Assembly: GCA_945889085.1 (NCBI GenBank)
Contig: CAMDBM010000006.1
Span: forward strand, 12,218 to 76,217
Origin: WLJO01 sp945889085
GTDB taxonomy: Bacteria > Actinomycetota > Acidimicrobiia > Acidimicrobiales > Ilumatobacteraceae
Length of the DNA: 64,000 nt
Direction of reading: 5' to 3'
Of the stretch, positions 51,160-59,933 are shown piece after piece. Made by a program: the position numbers and the translations under genes. The number at the start of each line of letters is the position of its first letter. Within the stretch, counting starts at the first letter, position 1. The notes under the pieces are model-generated. The model worked only from the letters and a program-made list of their open reading frames with translations. It ran no database searches and was not told the DNA's origin.

Positions 51160-52485
51160 ATGGGATGGGATTTCGAGACCGAGCCAGAGTTCCAGAAGAA
51201 GCTGGACTGGATGGAGACGTTCGTGCGGGAGGAGATTTTCCCCCTCGAGACGCTCGCCGAGCACTGGCGCTCCGACGCCGGGCGGGCGCAGTTCAAGAGC
51301 ATCACCGATCCGATGAAGGAAGAGGTCAAGAAGAAGGGCCTGTGGGCAGCGCACCTCCCTCCGGACATGGGCGGTCTGGGCTTCGGCCAAGTGAAGCTCG
51401 GCCTGATGCACGAGATCCTCGGCCAGACCCCGTACGGCCCCTCGATCTTCGGCAACAACGCGCCCGACTCCGGCAACGCCGAGCTCATCGCGGTGGGCGG
51501 GACGGAGCAGCAGAAGAAGGACTGGATGGAGCCGTTGCTCGCCGGCAAGTACCGCTCGTGCTTCTCGATGACCGAGCCCGGCGCCGGTGCGGACCCCACG
51601 CTGCTCACGACAAACGCGATGCTCGACGGTGACGAGTGGGTCATCAACGGCCACAAGTGGTTCTCGTCCAATGCCTCGGTGAGCGACTTCCTCCTCGTGA
51701 TGGCCCGTACTGGCGATGCCGATACGAGTGCGTACAAGGCGTTCTCGATGTTCATCGTCCCGACGAAGACCAAGGGCGTGAACATCCTGCGGGATGTCCC
51801 CACGATGGGTGAGCCCGATCACAAGACCGGCGAGCCCGGCGGGCATGCCGAGATCATCTACGACAACGTCCGGGTGCCGTTCGACTCGATCGTCGGTGGC
51901 AAGGACGGCATCGGCCAGGGCTTTGCGCTCGCCCAGAAGCGACTGGGGCCCGGCCGTATCCATCATGCAATGCGCTGGCTCGGCCAGAGCCGTCGTGCGT
52001 TCGACATCATGTGTGAGCGCTCCCTCTCGAGGTACACGCACGGCTCGATCCTTGCCGAGAAGCAGATGATCCAGGACTACATCGCGGAGAGCTACGCCGA
52101 GCGGCAGGCGGCCCGCCTGCTCACCCTGCAGGCAGCGTGGAAGATGGACCAGTTGCACGCCGCGGGCAAGCACTACAGCGATGCGCGTGTGGAGATCGGT
52201 GTCATCAAGTTCTGGGGCGCCAAAGTGCTCTACAACGTGATCGACCGCGCGATCCAGGTGCACGGCTCGCTCGGTTACACGACGGACCTGCCGCTCGAGT
52301 CGATGTATCGCCACGCCCGTGCGGCGCGGATCTACGACGGCCCGGACGAGGTGCACAAGGTGACCGTGGCACGCCAGGTACTGAAGGACTATCGCCCCCA
52401 CGAGGTGCCGAGCGAGCACGTACCGACGCGTCGCCGGGCAGCGATCGAGAAGTTCGCCGAATACCTCGAGGGTGTCGACGGCTGA
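51160..52485 (+). CDS. acyl-CoA dehydrogenase
   Basis: 441 residues; flavoprotein that makes a trans-2,3 double bond in acyl-CoA. Family marks are SCFSMTEPGAGADPTLL, then INGHKWFSSNAS, KRLGPGRIHHAMRWLGQSRRAFDIM and the C-terminal IQVHGSLGYTTDLPLESMYRHARAARIYDGPDEVHK. The IYDGPDEVHK ending and length are typical of the ACAD10/11-like group and of FadE types with unusual substrates. It ends just before a long hairpin (52498-52546) shared with the convergent PEBP gene. Confidence 0.93.
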   Translation: MGWDFETEPEFQKKLDWMETFVREEIFPLETLAEHWRSDAGRAQFKSITDPMKEEVKKKGLWAAHLPPDMGGLGFGQVKLGLMHEILGQTPYGPSIFGNNAPDSGNAELIAVGGTEQQKKDWMEPLLAGKYRSCFSMTEPGAGADPTLLTTNAMLDGDEWVINGHKWFSSNASVSDFLLVMARTGDADTSAYKAFSMFIVPTKTKGVNILRDVPTMGEPDHKTGEPGGHAEIIYDNVRVPFDSIVGGKDGIGQGFALAQKRLGPGRIHHAMRWLGQSRRAFDIMCERSLSRYTHGSILAEKQMIQDYIAESYAERQAARLLTLQAAWKMDQLHAAGKHYSDARVEIGVIKFWGAKVLYNVIDRAIQVHGSLGYTTDLPLESMYRHARAARIYDGPDEVHKVTVARQVLKDYRPHEVPSEHVPTRRRAAIEKFAEYLEGVDG

Positions 52486-52497
52486 CCCCTTCCTTAG

Positions 52498-52546
52498 GAT
52501 CTCGGTCTATTTCTGGCGACCTGTCCGCCAGAAATAGACCGAGATC
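52498..52546. terminator. long hairpin between convergent genes (family member B)
   Basis: A perfect 21-base inverted repeat (52498-52518 with 52526-52546) with loop ACCTGTC. It separates the stops of the acyl-CoA dehydrogenase (+) and PEBP lipoprotein (-). The arms match those of 42481-42529 at 17 of 21 positions, and differences are balanced on the other arm. Confidence 0.85.
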
Positions 52547-52576
52547 TGTCTGGATCGGGGGGCCCTCGCGGGAGCG

Positions 52577-53260
52577 CTAGCGGCTGAAGGTTCCGCTCAT
52601 GCTCGTCGACTGGATGGTTGCGGTGCCGATGGCCTGCAGCATCGTCTCAACATCGGTTCCCTCGGCGAGCGTGATTGCCGAGTCGAGGGCGTCCACCTCG
52701 AACAAGTAGTTGTGGAGGCTGCCCTTCGGGGGGCACAGCCCGTCGTACCCGACGGTTCCCTTGCTGTTCCTTGCCTGAATCGCGCCGACGGGCACCTCGC
52801 CCTCACCGATTCCGCCCGCGGCGGGCTTCAGCCCAGCGATGACCCAGTGCGTGTAGTCCTCGGCCTCGAGGTCGACCACCTGGATGGCTACCTCTACCGT
52901 TCCCTCGGGTAACCCTTCCCACGTGATTGCGGGCGAGAGGTTGAGCCCGTCACACGTGAAGCGGACGGGGATGGCTGCGTCCTGGGCGAACGGAGTCCTC
53001 ATCGACATCGTGTCGAACCCCTCGAGGTCCGACAGGCTCGGATCTCCCCCGTCGCCCTCCTCGCCGGGCAGCATCTCGTCGGTGAACTCGTCGGTGAACT
53101 CGTCGACGAACTCGTCGGTTGTCTCGTCGGTCGGTGCGGTGGTGTCCTTGACGATCGACTTCGTCCCGCTGTTCTCCGGCCGCAGTCCCCGTCCGTCGCT
53201 GGCACAACCCACGAGGAGGGTGCAGGCGGCGAGGGAGAACAAGGCAAGTCGGCAACGCAT
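52577..53260 (-). CDS. PEBP/YbhB family lipoprotein
   Basis: 227 residues. The signal peptide ends in a lipobox (LLVGC, Cys near residue 19). An acidic Asp/Glu/Thr linker with a repeated TDEF unit follows (residues about 45-63). The YbhB/Raf kinase inhibitor-like domain occupies the rest: IPVRFTCDGLNLSPAITWEGLPEGTVEVAIQVVDLEAEDYTHWVIAGLKP, then NSKGTVGYDGLCPPKGSLHNYLFEVDALD. The His and Asp of the PEBP pocket are in this order. Binding ligand unknown. Confidence 0.92.
   Translation of the reverse strand: MRCRLALFSLAACTLLVGCASDGRGLRPENSGTKSIVKDTTAPTDETTDEFVDEFTDEFTDEMLPGEEGDGGDPSLSDLEGFDTMSMRTPFAQDAAIPVRFTCDGLNLSPAITWEGLPEGTVEVAIQVVDLEAEDYTHWVIAGLKPAAGGIGEGEVPVGAIQARNSKGTVGYDGLCPPKGSLHNYLFEVDALDSAITLAEGTDVETMLQAIGTATIQSTSMSGTFSR
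53075..53134 (-). repeat. 12-base tandem repeat coding for the acidic linker
   Basis: Five units of the form CTCGTCGGTGAA (the last two diverged) run from 53075 to 53134 inside the PEBP gene. They encode the TDEF/VDEF repeats. The unit length is a multiple of three, so copy-number change would keep the frame. Confidence 0.8.
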
Positions 53261-53310
53261 TGTGCCGACACTATGTCCTCCGCTCGGACGAGCGGTGTCG
53301 CTGGCACCGC

Positions 53311-53316
53311 TAGCCT
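53311..53316 (+). promoter_or_regulatory. probable -10 hexamer (TAGCCT) for mca
   Basis: TAGCCT ends 7 bases before ATG 53324, consistent with a leaderless start. Confidence 0.4.
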
Positions 53317-53323
53317 GAGGGTG

Positions 53324-54235
53324 ATGTCGCAAGAGGCGCCGCTGTGCATCCTGACCGTGCATGCACACCCCGATGACGAGGCCTCGAAGGGCGCGCCCAC
53401 GATGGCTCGCTACAAGGCCGAGGGGGCCCGCACGGTGCTCGTTTGCTGCACCGGCGGCGAGGAGGGCGACCTGCAGAACCCGTCGCTGCGTGAGCCGGGC
53501 GGCCCGTTCCACGGGCTGAGCGAGCAGGAGGAGAAGGTTCGCCTCGCCGAACTCCGACCGCTCGAGCTCGAGGAGTCCGCACGCATCATCGGCTTCGACA
53601 AGGTCGTCAGGCTCGACTATCGGGATTCGGGGATGAAGGACTCCGCAGCGAACGAGCACCCGGACTGTTTCCACCAGGCCACGCTCGACGATGCGGCAGG
53701 CCGTCTCGTTGCTGTGCTGCGCCGTGAGCGCCCGCACGTCGTCCTCACCTACTCCGACGATCAGCGTGGGTACCCCCACCCCGACCATGTGCGGGTTCAC
53801 GAGGCCTCGGTGCTCGCGTTCGAGCGAGCGGGGGATGCGTCGTGGTACCCCGACGCCGGCGAGCCCTGGCAACCGCTCAAGCTGTATTACACGGTGTGGT
53901 CCAAGGCGAGGCTCGTGGCCGTTCACGAGGAACTGCTGCGCCTCCGGGGCAAGTCCCCGTTCGAGCAGGCGTGGCTGGACCGACCCGGCCACGACCACCG
54001 GATCACCACGCGACTGCACATCGCCGAGTTCCTCTGGGCGAGGTCCGGCGCGCTGCGGGCACACGCCACTCAGGTCGACCCGAACGAGGCCTGGTGGTTC
54101 GGCCTGGACGATGACGAACTGGCCGCCGTTTACCCCTGGGAGGACTGGGTGCTCGCTCAGTCGCACGTGGGCATGCCGATCGAGGGCCAGTTCGAGGACG
54201 ATCTGTTCGCCGGCATCCGCGAGCGCGTGCAGTGA
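53324..54235 (+). CDS. mca: mycothiol S-conjugate amidase
   Basis: 303 residues of the LmbE/PIG-L family. Mca cuts mycothiol conjugates of toxins and drugs to release mercapturic acids and glucosaminyl-inositol. The zinc motif HAHPDDEASKGAPTMARY (residues 13-30) has the Mca-type SKGA, unlike MshB, and HPDHVRVHEA gives another His ligand. Mycothiol is the main thiol of actinobacteria, so this supports the phylum call. The next small gene overlaps its stop as GTGA. Confidence 0.94.
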   Translation: MSQEAPLCILTVHAHPDDEASKGAPTMARYKAEGARTVLVCCTGGEEGDLQNPSLREPGGPFHGLSEQEEKVRLAELRPLELEESARIIGFDKVVRLDYRDSGMKDSAANEHPDCFHQATLDDAAGRLVAVLRRERPHVVLTYSDDQRGYPHPDHVRVHEASVLAFERAGDASWYPDAGEPWQPLKLYYTVWSKARLVAVHEELLRLRGKSPFEQAWLDRPGHDHRITTRLHIAEFLWARSGALRAHATQVDPNEAWWFGLDDDELAAVYPWEDWVLAQSHVGMPIEGQFEDDLFAGIRERVQ

Positions 54236-54468
54236 CGGACGGGGCTGCGGTGCAGTACCGGGTGTCGTTCGGCAAGAAGGACGAGGCGGTCGAGGGGCCC
54301 GATGATGCGGTGCTCGTGATCAGCATTCCCGCTGCCGATGCGTCGACGGATCCGGCTGTTGCATTCATGTCGGGCCGCCTGAAGGCCGAGGGGCACACGG
54401 GCCTGCTCCTCGAGGTGCTCAAGTCCGCCGCCGCCGCCGACACGATCCGGCGCCTCGCCACCCGCTAG
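54232..54468 (+). CDS. small hypothetical protein coupled to mca
   Basis: 78 residues, GTG 54232 overlapping the mca TGA by four bases. The sequence VQYRVSFGKKDEAVEGPDDAVLVISIPAADA begins with a beta-strand pair and ends with a helical part (SGRLKAEGHTGLLLEVLKSAAAADTIRRLA). No known motif. Its position suggests a role linked to mycothiol, but nothing in the sequence proves it. Confidence 0.8.
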   Translation: MTDGAAVQYRVSFGKKDEAVEGPDDAVLVISIPAADASTDPAVAFMSGRLKAEGHTGLLLEVLKSAAAADTIRRLATR

Positions 54469-54503
54469 TCACCCAGCGGTCGCGATGCTGCGAACGCTGA
54501 TGA

Positions 54504-55343
54504 TCAGGTTGTGGCGCGCATCGCGGTGCGCAGGGCGCGGTAGCCGGTCAGCGTGGCTCCTGCTGTGCTGATGGCGGCCCGCACATCGACAGCGTTGTCC
54601 ACCACGAGCCGATAGTCGTCGATCCAGCCGTCGGCGTCGTCGGAGATGGCGCGCACCTCGGGGGTGTCGATGACGGGTTGCACGTGGATCTCGGTGACCC
54701 CGGGCTTCAGCGACGCAAGCGCCTCGAACACGCGGTCCCGGCTGCCTGGCCGCCAGTCGTGGTCGAAGTGGTCGGGGAAGGCGATCCCTTCCTCGGCGGC
54801 AAGGCTTCGGAAGGGGAATCCGGCCCGGTCCGCCGTGACGGTGGAGGGGAGGCGGATCGGGAGACGGAACTCGACCGCGAGGTCCAGGTACACGTCGAAG
54901 AACTCGGGTCGGAGCGTGATGGCGCTGAGGTGCGGTGCCAGGTGCGTGACATCGACGCCCCAGGCGATCGCTCGTTCGATCTGCGCCCTGCACTCGCGCC
55001 GCACCTCCTCGGCATCGGCGTGCTCCCAGAGGTCGTCGATGCTTGCGGGGAACCCGCCGCCGCCCGACAGGAGCGACGGCGCATGCGTGATCGGGCCCCA
55101 TTGGTACAGGGGGTGCTCCGCGTTGAGCGTGAGGTGCACCCCGAGGTCGTCGCCCCGGTACATCGCCGCCGCATGGTGCGCCCATGGTGCCGGCACCATG
55201 AGCGAGGCGCAAGATGCGGCGCCCTCGCGCAACGCTGCGTACACCCCGATGTTCGCCGCGTGGGACGAGCCGAGGTCGTCGCAACTGATGATGACCAGTT
55301 TGGCGTCCGGCGCGTATCCCAGACGTTCGGCGAGCGTGCTCAC
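54504..55343 (-). CDS. ChbG/YdjC-like polysaccharide deacetylase
   Basis: 279 residues from GTG 55343. The metal site of the YdjC family is visible: CDDLGSSHAANIGVYAALREG (the Asp pair and His), GVHLTLNAEHP (His) and THLAPHLSA (two His). Family enzymes deacetylate chito-oligosaccharides or related sugars. No signal peptide, so it acts in the cytoplasm. It lies between mca and a nuclease gene on the opposite strand from mca. Confidence 0.88.
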   Translation of the reverse strand: MSTLAERLGYAPDAKLVIISCDDLGSSHAANIGVYAALREGAASCASLMVPAPWAHHAAAMYRGDDLGVHLTLNAEHPLYQWGPITHAPSLLSGGGGFPASIDDLWEHADAEEVRRECRAQIERAIAWGVDVTHLAPHLSAITLRPEFFDVYLDLAVEFRLPIRLPSTVTADRAGFPFRSLAAEEGIAFPDHFDHDWRPGSRDRVFEALASLKPGVTEIHVQPVIDTPEVRAISDDADGWIDDYRLVVDNAVDVRAAISTAGATLTGYRALRTAMRATT

Positions 55344-55365
55344 GGGGGTGACGCTATCGGGATGG

Positions 55366-55911
55366 TTAGCGGGGGCACGCGGACCACAGGCCGAGCCCCT
55401 CACGCTCGGCCTGCCGGGCAGCCGAGGCAAAGTCTGGTGCGTGGGCAATGTTCGGTGCGATGCGCAGCGGCACCGCAAGGCCGCGCCGCGCGAGTTCGTA
55501 GTTGACGAACAGGCCATCCGCCGCGCGGTACAGGTAGACGAGCAGCCGGTCGTAGTCGTCCCGCGGCTCGGTGTCGCGCTCCACCCGAACCGCCGTGCCC
55601 GGCGGCAGCAGCGACCGGGTGGTGTCCTTGGCCTGTGGACCGAAGCACTCGATGGGCCGCCGCCGGTCCACGGTCTCGGGGGTGTTGATGCCGATGAGGC
55701 GGACGCGGACTCGGCGCTTGCCGATCAGTAGGTCCACCGTGTCGCCGTCGACGACGTGGGACACCGTTGCGTTTGCCGGGACCACCTGTGCCGAGGATGT
55801 CGGTGGCACGTGAGTGTCGCCGGCGCGGCAACCAGAGAGGGACATTGCTGCTGCGGCAGACAGCGCAACAACAGCGAGCGTGCGGAGCACAGTCTGTCCG
55901 GGGCGAGCCAT
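55366..55911 (-). CDS. thermonuclease-like (SNase) lipoprotein
   Basis: 181 residues. The signal peptide has a lipobox (LSGC, Cys28), so it is anchored outside the membrane. The SNase domain has VVDGDTVDLLIGKRRVRVRLIGINTPE with the catalytic Arg and Glu and the Ca-binding Asp, then PRDDYDRLLVYLYRAADGLFVNYELARRGLAV. It probably cuts DNA or RNA outside the cell. It is divergent from mtnA with 23 bases between the starts. Confidence 0.92.
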   Translation of the reverse strand: MARPGQTVLRTLAVVALSAAAAMSLSGCRAGDTHVPPTSSAQVVPANATVSHVVDGDTVDLLIGKRRVRVRLIGINTPETVDRRRPIECFGPQAKDTTRSLLPPGTAVRVERDTEPRDDYDRLLVYLYRAADGLFVNYELARRGLAVPLRIAPNIAHAPDFASAARQAEREGLGLWSACPR

Positions 55912-55922
55912 GTCGATCGTTC

Positions 55923-55928
55923 TACAGT
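55923..55928 (+). promoter_or_regulatory. probable -10 hexamer (TACAGT) for mtnA
   Basis: TACAGT ends 6 bases before GTG 55935; leaderless start likely. Confidence 0.4.
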
Positions 55929-55934
55929 CAGGGT

Positions 55935-56981
55935 GTGACAAGTGCTCCGACCCGCACGATCTGGTGGGAATCCGCTGACAATGATTCGCCCGTGGTGGTG
56001 ATCGACCAGCGCCGCCTTCCGCATGCGCTGCTTCATGCACGTTGGTACACCGTCGCGGATGCGGCAGCGGGAATTGCGGACATGACGGTCCGCGGCGCGC
56101 CGTTGATCGGTGTGTCCGCTGCCTACGGCATGGCCCTTGCAGCGCGCAGCGACACCTCACTCGGCGCGCTGCACCGTGCGGCGGACCTCCTTGCCGCTAC
56201 TCGCCCGACTGCGGTCAACCTGCGGTGGGCGCTCGAGCACTGTTTGGACGTCGCCCGCGAACTGAATGACAGCGATCGCGAGGCGGCGCTCCGTGCCTTC
56301 GCGGTCGTGCTCGCCGACGAGGACGTGGATCAGTGCCGCCGGATCGGCGCTGCAGGCCTCGACCTCATCCGTGAGCGGGCGCAGCAGGCTGGGCGCCAGG
56401 TGCAGGTGATGACGCACTGCAATGCCGGTCGACTTGCGTGCATCGAACTCGGGACAGCGACGTCCCCGGTGTACCTGGCGCACGCGGAGGGTATCGACGT
56501 CCACGTCTGGGTGAGCGAGACGAGGCCGCGGAACCAAGGCGCGGCGCTGACAGCGTGGGAACTCGCCGATGCCGGGATCGCGCACACTCTGGTCGTCGAC
56601 AACGCCGCGGGTCACCTCCTCACCAACGGCCTCGTGGACCTCGTGATTGTCGGGGCCGATCGGGTTGCCGCGAACGGGGACACCGCCAACAAGATCGGGA
56701 CGAGCCTGAAGGCATACGCAGCGGCCGTTGCCGGTGTGCCGTTCTACGTCGCGCTGCCGTGGTCAACGTTCGACCTCGATTGCCCCGATGGCGCGTCAAT
56801 CCCGATCGAGGAACGCGGCGAGGACGAGGTGCTGATCGTGAACGGCGGTCCCGTCGGTCCGCCCTCGACCCGAGCAAGGAACTGGGGGTTCGACGTGACC
56901 CCGGCCCGATTCGTCACGGGGTTCCTCACCCCGGCAGGGCGAATAGCTCCACCGGACATGGCGGCCGCAGCACCACGCTGA
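55935..56981 (+). CDS. mtnA: S-methyl-5-thioribose-1-phosphate isomerase
   Basis: 348 residues; converts methylthioribose 1-phosphate to methylthioribulose 1-phosphate in methionine salvage. MTVRGAPLIGVSAAYGMALAA near residue 55, the catalytic Cys of MTHCNAGRLA, and the catalytic Asp of GADRVAANGDTANKIGT are all present, followed by the C-terminal TPARFVTGFLTPAG. GTG 55935 follows a -10 hexamer. It is convergent with the GH18 gene, 4 bases apart. No other salvage genes are close. Confidence 0.94.
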   Translation: MTSAPTRTIWWESADNDSPVVVIDQRRLPHALLHARWYTVADAAAGIADMTVRGAPLIGVSAAYGMALAARSDTSLGALHRAADLLAATRPTAVNLRWALEHCLDVARELNDSDREAALRAFAVVLADEDVDQCRRIGAAGLDLIRERAQQAGRQVQVMTHCNAGRLACIELGTATSPVYLAHAEGIDVHVWVSETRPRNQGAALTAWELADAGIAHTLVVDNAAGHLLTNGLVDLVIVGADRVAANGDTANKIGTSLKAYAAAVAGVPFYVALPWSTFDLDCPDGASIPIEERGEDEVLIVNGGPVGPPSTRARNWGFDVTPARFVTGFLTPAGRIAPPDMAAAAPR

Positions 56982-56985
56982 CGGC

Positions 56986-58701
56986 CTACGCCAGCGTTGT
57001 TGTTGTTGTTGTTGTCGTCGTTGTTGTTGTTGTTGTCGGCGGTGCAGTCACACGCACCGTGCGGCACTTCAGGGTTCTCGTGGAGCGACCCGCACCGATG
57101 CCGAGGGCCTGTACGCACACGCGGTGCCTACCCGGCCTGACGATCAGGTCGAGACTCGCGCCGTGGAAGGGTCCGTTGCCCGGATACCGAGACCCAAGTG
57201 CGCTGCGCTCCGCATTGGCGAGCGCGCGGCGGGATTCGCTGCCGTCGACCAGCACCCGCACGACGATCGGAAGGCTCGTCTCAGGATCAAGGGCCCACCC
57301 GCTGACCCTGACGGTCCCTGGGGAGGTTGCCGAGATACTCCACGAACCGATCGGGTCAACCCCCTTTGCGTGTACGACGGTGAGTGCCGCTGCGCGCAGC
57401 GACTGGAAGTGCTTGGCCTCCTCGTACCCGAGCGCGAAGAAGGCAACACCGGCGAGGCCCTTGTTCAGCACCTGGTTGACCTTCTGCAGCGTGCTGCCCA
57501 TATCCGGGTAGTACACGGTGTGCGAGACGGTGCAGAGCGGCGGATCGGCTGGCGGGGCAACGGTGGAGCCGCCGGTTCCGGTTGTTGACGATGTTGCTGG
57601 GTCCGTGTTTGCCGGGTCGGTTACCGCGGGATCGGTGTTGGCGACCTCGGTCGTGGTGGTGGACGAGGTTGTGGTGGTGGAGGCCGGCGCGTAAACGGGA
57701 ACGGTGTAGCTGAAGCGCATCTCGCCGTTGGTGAGCCGTTCCGGCGTTGCCCCTTTGGCCTTCGCGAGCGTGATGGCACGCGAGGTGCGGATAGTCGACT
57801 TGCCGCTCGTCTTGGTCCCAGCCGGGCAGGTACCGGTTGCGCCGGTGATCCAGTCACGCCCGTAGAGCGGCACGCCGAGTTCCACCTTGGAGGGCGGAAG
57901 GTTCGCGTCGATGTAGTTGATGATTTTCTGCGTCCAGCTGAGCGGCGCGTTGGGGCCCATCCTGCCGGTTGAGTAGTCGTAGGCCATGATGCGGATACGG
58001 TCGACGTGCGGGGCGATGCCGGGCAGGTTGTACACCCAGTAGCCCGAACCCCGGATCTGGTTGTTGTTGTAGGTGGGTGGCACCGTGACAAATAACAACT
58101 TCGCTTCGGCATGCATCGCGGCGGCGAGTTCGATAATGAACTGGGTCCACAGCGGCTTGGTGGTGCTCCACGTTGCCGACCCGTCGCTGAACGCGAAGCC
58201 CTCGTAGTCGAGGTCGAGGCCGTCGAACCCGCGGCTGACTGCGAGCGTTACCAGCGCGTTGACATGGGCGGCGCGAGTGGTTGGGTCCGCGAGGATCGCC
58301 TGCATCTTCAGTTTTCCTGTTGCGTCGGCGAGGGAGGGGACGAACGGGATGCGTGCCGCACGGGCCGCGGCTCGCATCTTGCCGTACTTGTCCAGCGATA
58401 CCCGTCGGCCGATCGAGGTGGCACCGAGCACCGAGTACGAGAAGGACGAAACCGAACTGGCGAGCGGGCCCATCGCCCGGATGGCCGCCGGCCCCGAGTC
58501 CGGGTTCCAGTAGGGCGACCAACCGGACAGGATCCGCATCGGCATGAGACGACCGGCCGCCGGGGCGGACACGGGCGACGACACGAGCACGCCGGCGAGC
58601 ATCACGAGGGCCAGCAGGGGCGAAACAACGCCCCGAAGCGAGCGCCGATCCAGCACGCGAAGCGCTCTGATGAGTGCTCGGCGTGGGGATCGGTTGATCA
58701 T
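56986..58701 (-). CDS. secreted GH18 glycosyl hydrolase with poly-Thr C-terminus
   Basis: 571 residues. A basic start and one hydrophobic helix (about residues 24-48) suggest a signal peptide. The GH18 barrel, residues about 60-350, has the catalytic DGxDxDxE motif as DGLDLDYEGF, with MAYDYSTGRMGPNAPL and GVPLYGRDW following, close to the YaaH/spore-germination type. A Thr/Ala/Pro linker (TTTTSSTTTTEVANTDP) leads to the end of the domain and a C-terminal beta module (SWSISATSPGTVRVSGWALDPET). The last residues are about 14 Thr. The probable target is peptidoglycan or chitin. ATG 58701 fits the signal sequence. Confidence 0.9.
   Translation of the reverse strand: MINRSPRRALIRALRVLDRRSLRGVVSPLLALVMLAGVLVSSPVSAPAAGRLMPMRILSGWSPYWNPDSGPAAIRAMGPLASSVSSFSYSVLGATSIGRRVSLDKYGKMRAAARAARIPFVPSLADATGKLKMQAILADPTTRAAHVNALVTLAVSRGFDGLDLDYEGFAFSDGSATWSTTKPLWTQFIIELAAAMHAEAKLLFVTVPPTYNNNQIRGSGYWVYNLPGIAPHVDRIRIMAYDYSTGRMGPNAPLSWTQKIINYIDANLPPSKVELGVPLYGRDWITGATGTCPAGTKTSGKSTIRTSRAITLAKAKGATPERLTNGEMRFSYTVPVYAPASTTTTSSTTTTEVANTDPAVTDPANTDPATSSTTGTGGSTVAPPADPPLCTVSHTVYYPDMGSTLQKVNQVLNKGLAGVAFFALGYEEAKHFQSLRAAALTVVHAKGVDPIGSWSISATSPGTVRVSGWALDPETSLPIVVRVLVDGSESRRALANAERSALGSRYPGNGPFHGASLDLIVRPGRHRVCVQALGIGAGRSTRTLKCRTVRVTAPPTTTTTTTTTTTTTTLA
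56996..57037 (-). repeat. (GTT)n trinucleotide run coding for poly-Thr
   Basis: Fourteen GTT/GTC units in a row at the 3' end of the GH18 gene. On the coding strand they read ACA/ACG-type Thr codons. The run is a candidate for polymerase slippage. Confidence 0.85.
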
Positions 58702-58751
58702 GTTGAGGAATTCTAGCCGGGGTGTGCGTTGAGCAAGCCCAGCCGGTGTCC

Positions 58752-59933
58752 TCAGAGGCGCTCGATGAGGGTGCCCGTACCGAGGCCGCCACCGCAGCAC
58801 ATCGAGACGAGGCCGTAGCGGCCCCCGGTGCGCTCCAGCTCGTAGAGCGCCTTGGTGAGCAGGAATCCACCGGTGCCGCCGAGGGGGTGACCAAGGGCGA
58901 TAGCGCCACCATTCGGGTTGGTCTTCTCCGGGTCCGCTCCGACTTCTTTCTGCCACGCGAGCACGACTGACGCGAACGCCTCGTTGATCTCGAAGGTGTC
59001 GATGTCGCCGATCTTCAGCCCCGAGCGCTTGAGCAGGCGCTGCGTCGCGTCGATGGGGCCGGTGAGCATGAGGATCGGGTCCACGCCGACGAGGCAGGTG
59101 TCCACGATGCGCGCACGGGGCGTGAGGCCGAGTGCCTTGGCCTTCTCCTCGGTCATCATGAGCACTGCAGAAGCGCCGTCGCTGATCTGCGACGAGTTGC
59201 CGGCGGTGTGCACGGCCGGGTTGCGGTCGAGCACTGCCTTGAGCGAGGCGAGCTTCTCGAGTGTGGACTCACGGATTCCTTCGTCGCGCGACACGCGGTG
59301 GGTGGTGCCGGTGGGCTTGCCCTCCTCGTCCACGTCGGGGGCGTCTACCTCGATGTACTGGCCGTCGAAGCGGCCCTCTGCCCAGGCCCGTGCTGCGTAC
59401 TGCTGCGAGCGCAGACCGAACGCGTCGGTGTCCTCGCGGGAGATGCCCCACTTCTCGGCGATGCGCTCCGCGCCCTCGAACTGGGAGGTCATTTCGTACT
59501 GGCCGAAGTAGGTCTTCGGGATCGGGACGCCGAGACCGAGTTTCTTCGAGGAGTTGATGCCGATGGGGATACGGCTCATGATCTCGACGCCGCACGCAAC
59601 AGCAACGTCGATGACGCCTGCAGCGACGAGCGAGGTGGCGAGGTTGGTGGCCTGCTGGCTGGAACCGCACTGGGTGTCGATGGTGGTGGCTGCCGTGGCC
59701 ATCGGCAGGCCCGCCGCGAGCCAAGCAGTGCGCGTCACGTTGAAGGACTGCTCGCCGACCTGGCTCACGCAGCCGCCGACCACTTGGTCGATCACGCTGG
59801 GGTCGATGCCCGTGCGCTCGACGAGGGCCTTCTGGACGGTGCCGAGCAACTCGGCGGGGTGCATGGTGGACAGACCGCCGCCGCGACGACCAATGGGGGT
59901 GCGGACGGCATCGACAATGACAACGTTGGACAT
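58752..59933 (-). CDS. acetyl-CoA acetyltransferase (thiolase)
   Basis: 393 residues. Cys89 (IDTQCGSSQQA) is the acylated nucleophile; FEINEAFASV, GGAIALGHPLGGTGG and the final Cys of CCGGGLGTGTLIERL complete the active site. It joins or cleaves acyl-CoA units in fatty acid or steroid side-chain breakdown. The spelling around GHPLGGTGG is typical of actinobacterial FadA-type thiolases. ATG 59933 fits the family. Confidence 0.94.
   Translation of the reverse strand: MSNVVIVDAVRTPIGRRGGGLSTMHPAELLGTVQKALVERTGIDPSVIDQVVGGCVSQVGEQSFNVTRTAWLAAGLPMATAATTIDTQCGSSQQATNLATSLVAAGVIDVAVACGVEIMSRIPIGINSSKKLGLGVPIPKTYFGQYEMTSQFEGAERIAEKWGISREDTDAFGLRSQQYAARAWAEGRFDGQYIEVDAPDVDEEGKPTGTTHRVSRDEGIRESTLEKLASLKAVLDRNPAVHTAGNSSQISDGASAVLMMTEEKAKALGLTPRARIVDTCLVGVDPILMLTGPIDATQRLLKRSGLKIGDIDTFEINEAFASVVLAWQKEVGADPEKTNPNGGAIALGHPLGGTGGFLLTKALYELERTGGRYGLVSMCCGGGLGTGTLIERL

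Noticed and set aside
56996..57037. Start of a CRISPR array
   Set aside because: It is a simple trinucleotide run inside a coding frame, with no spacers.
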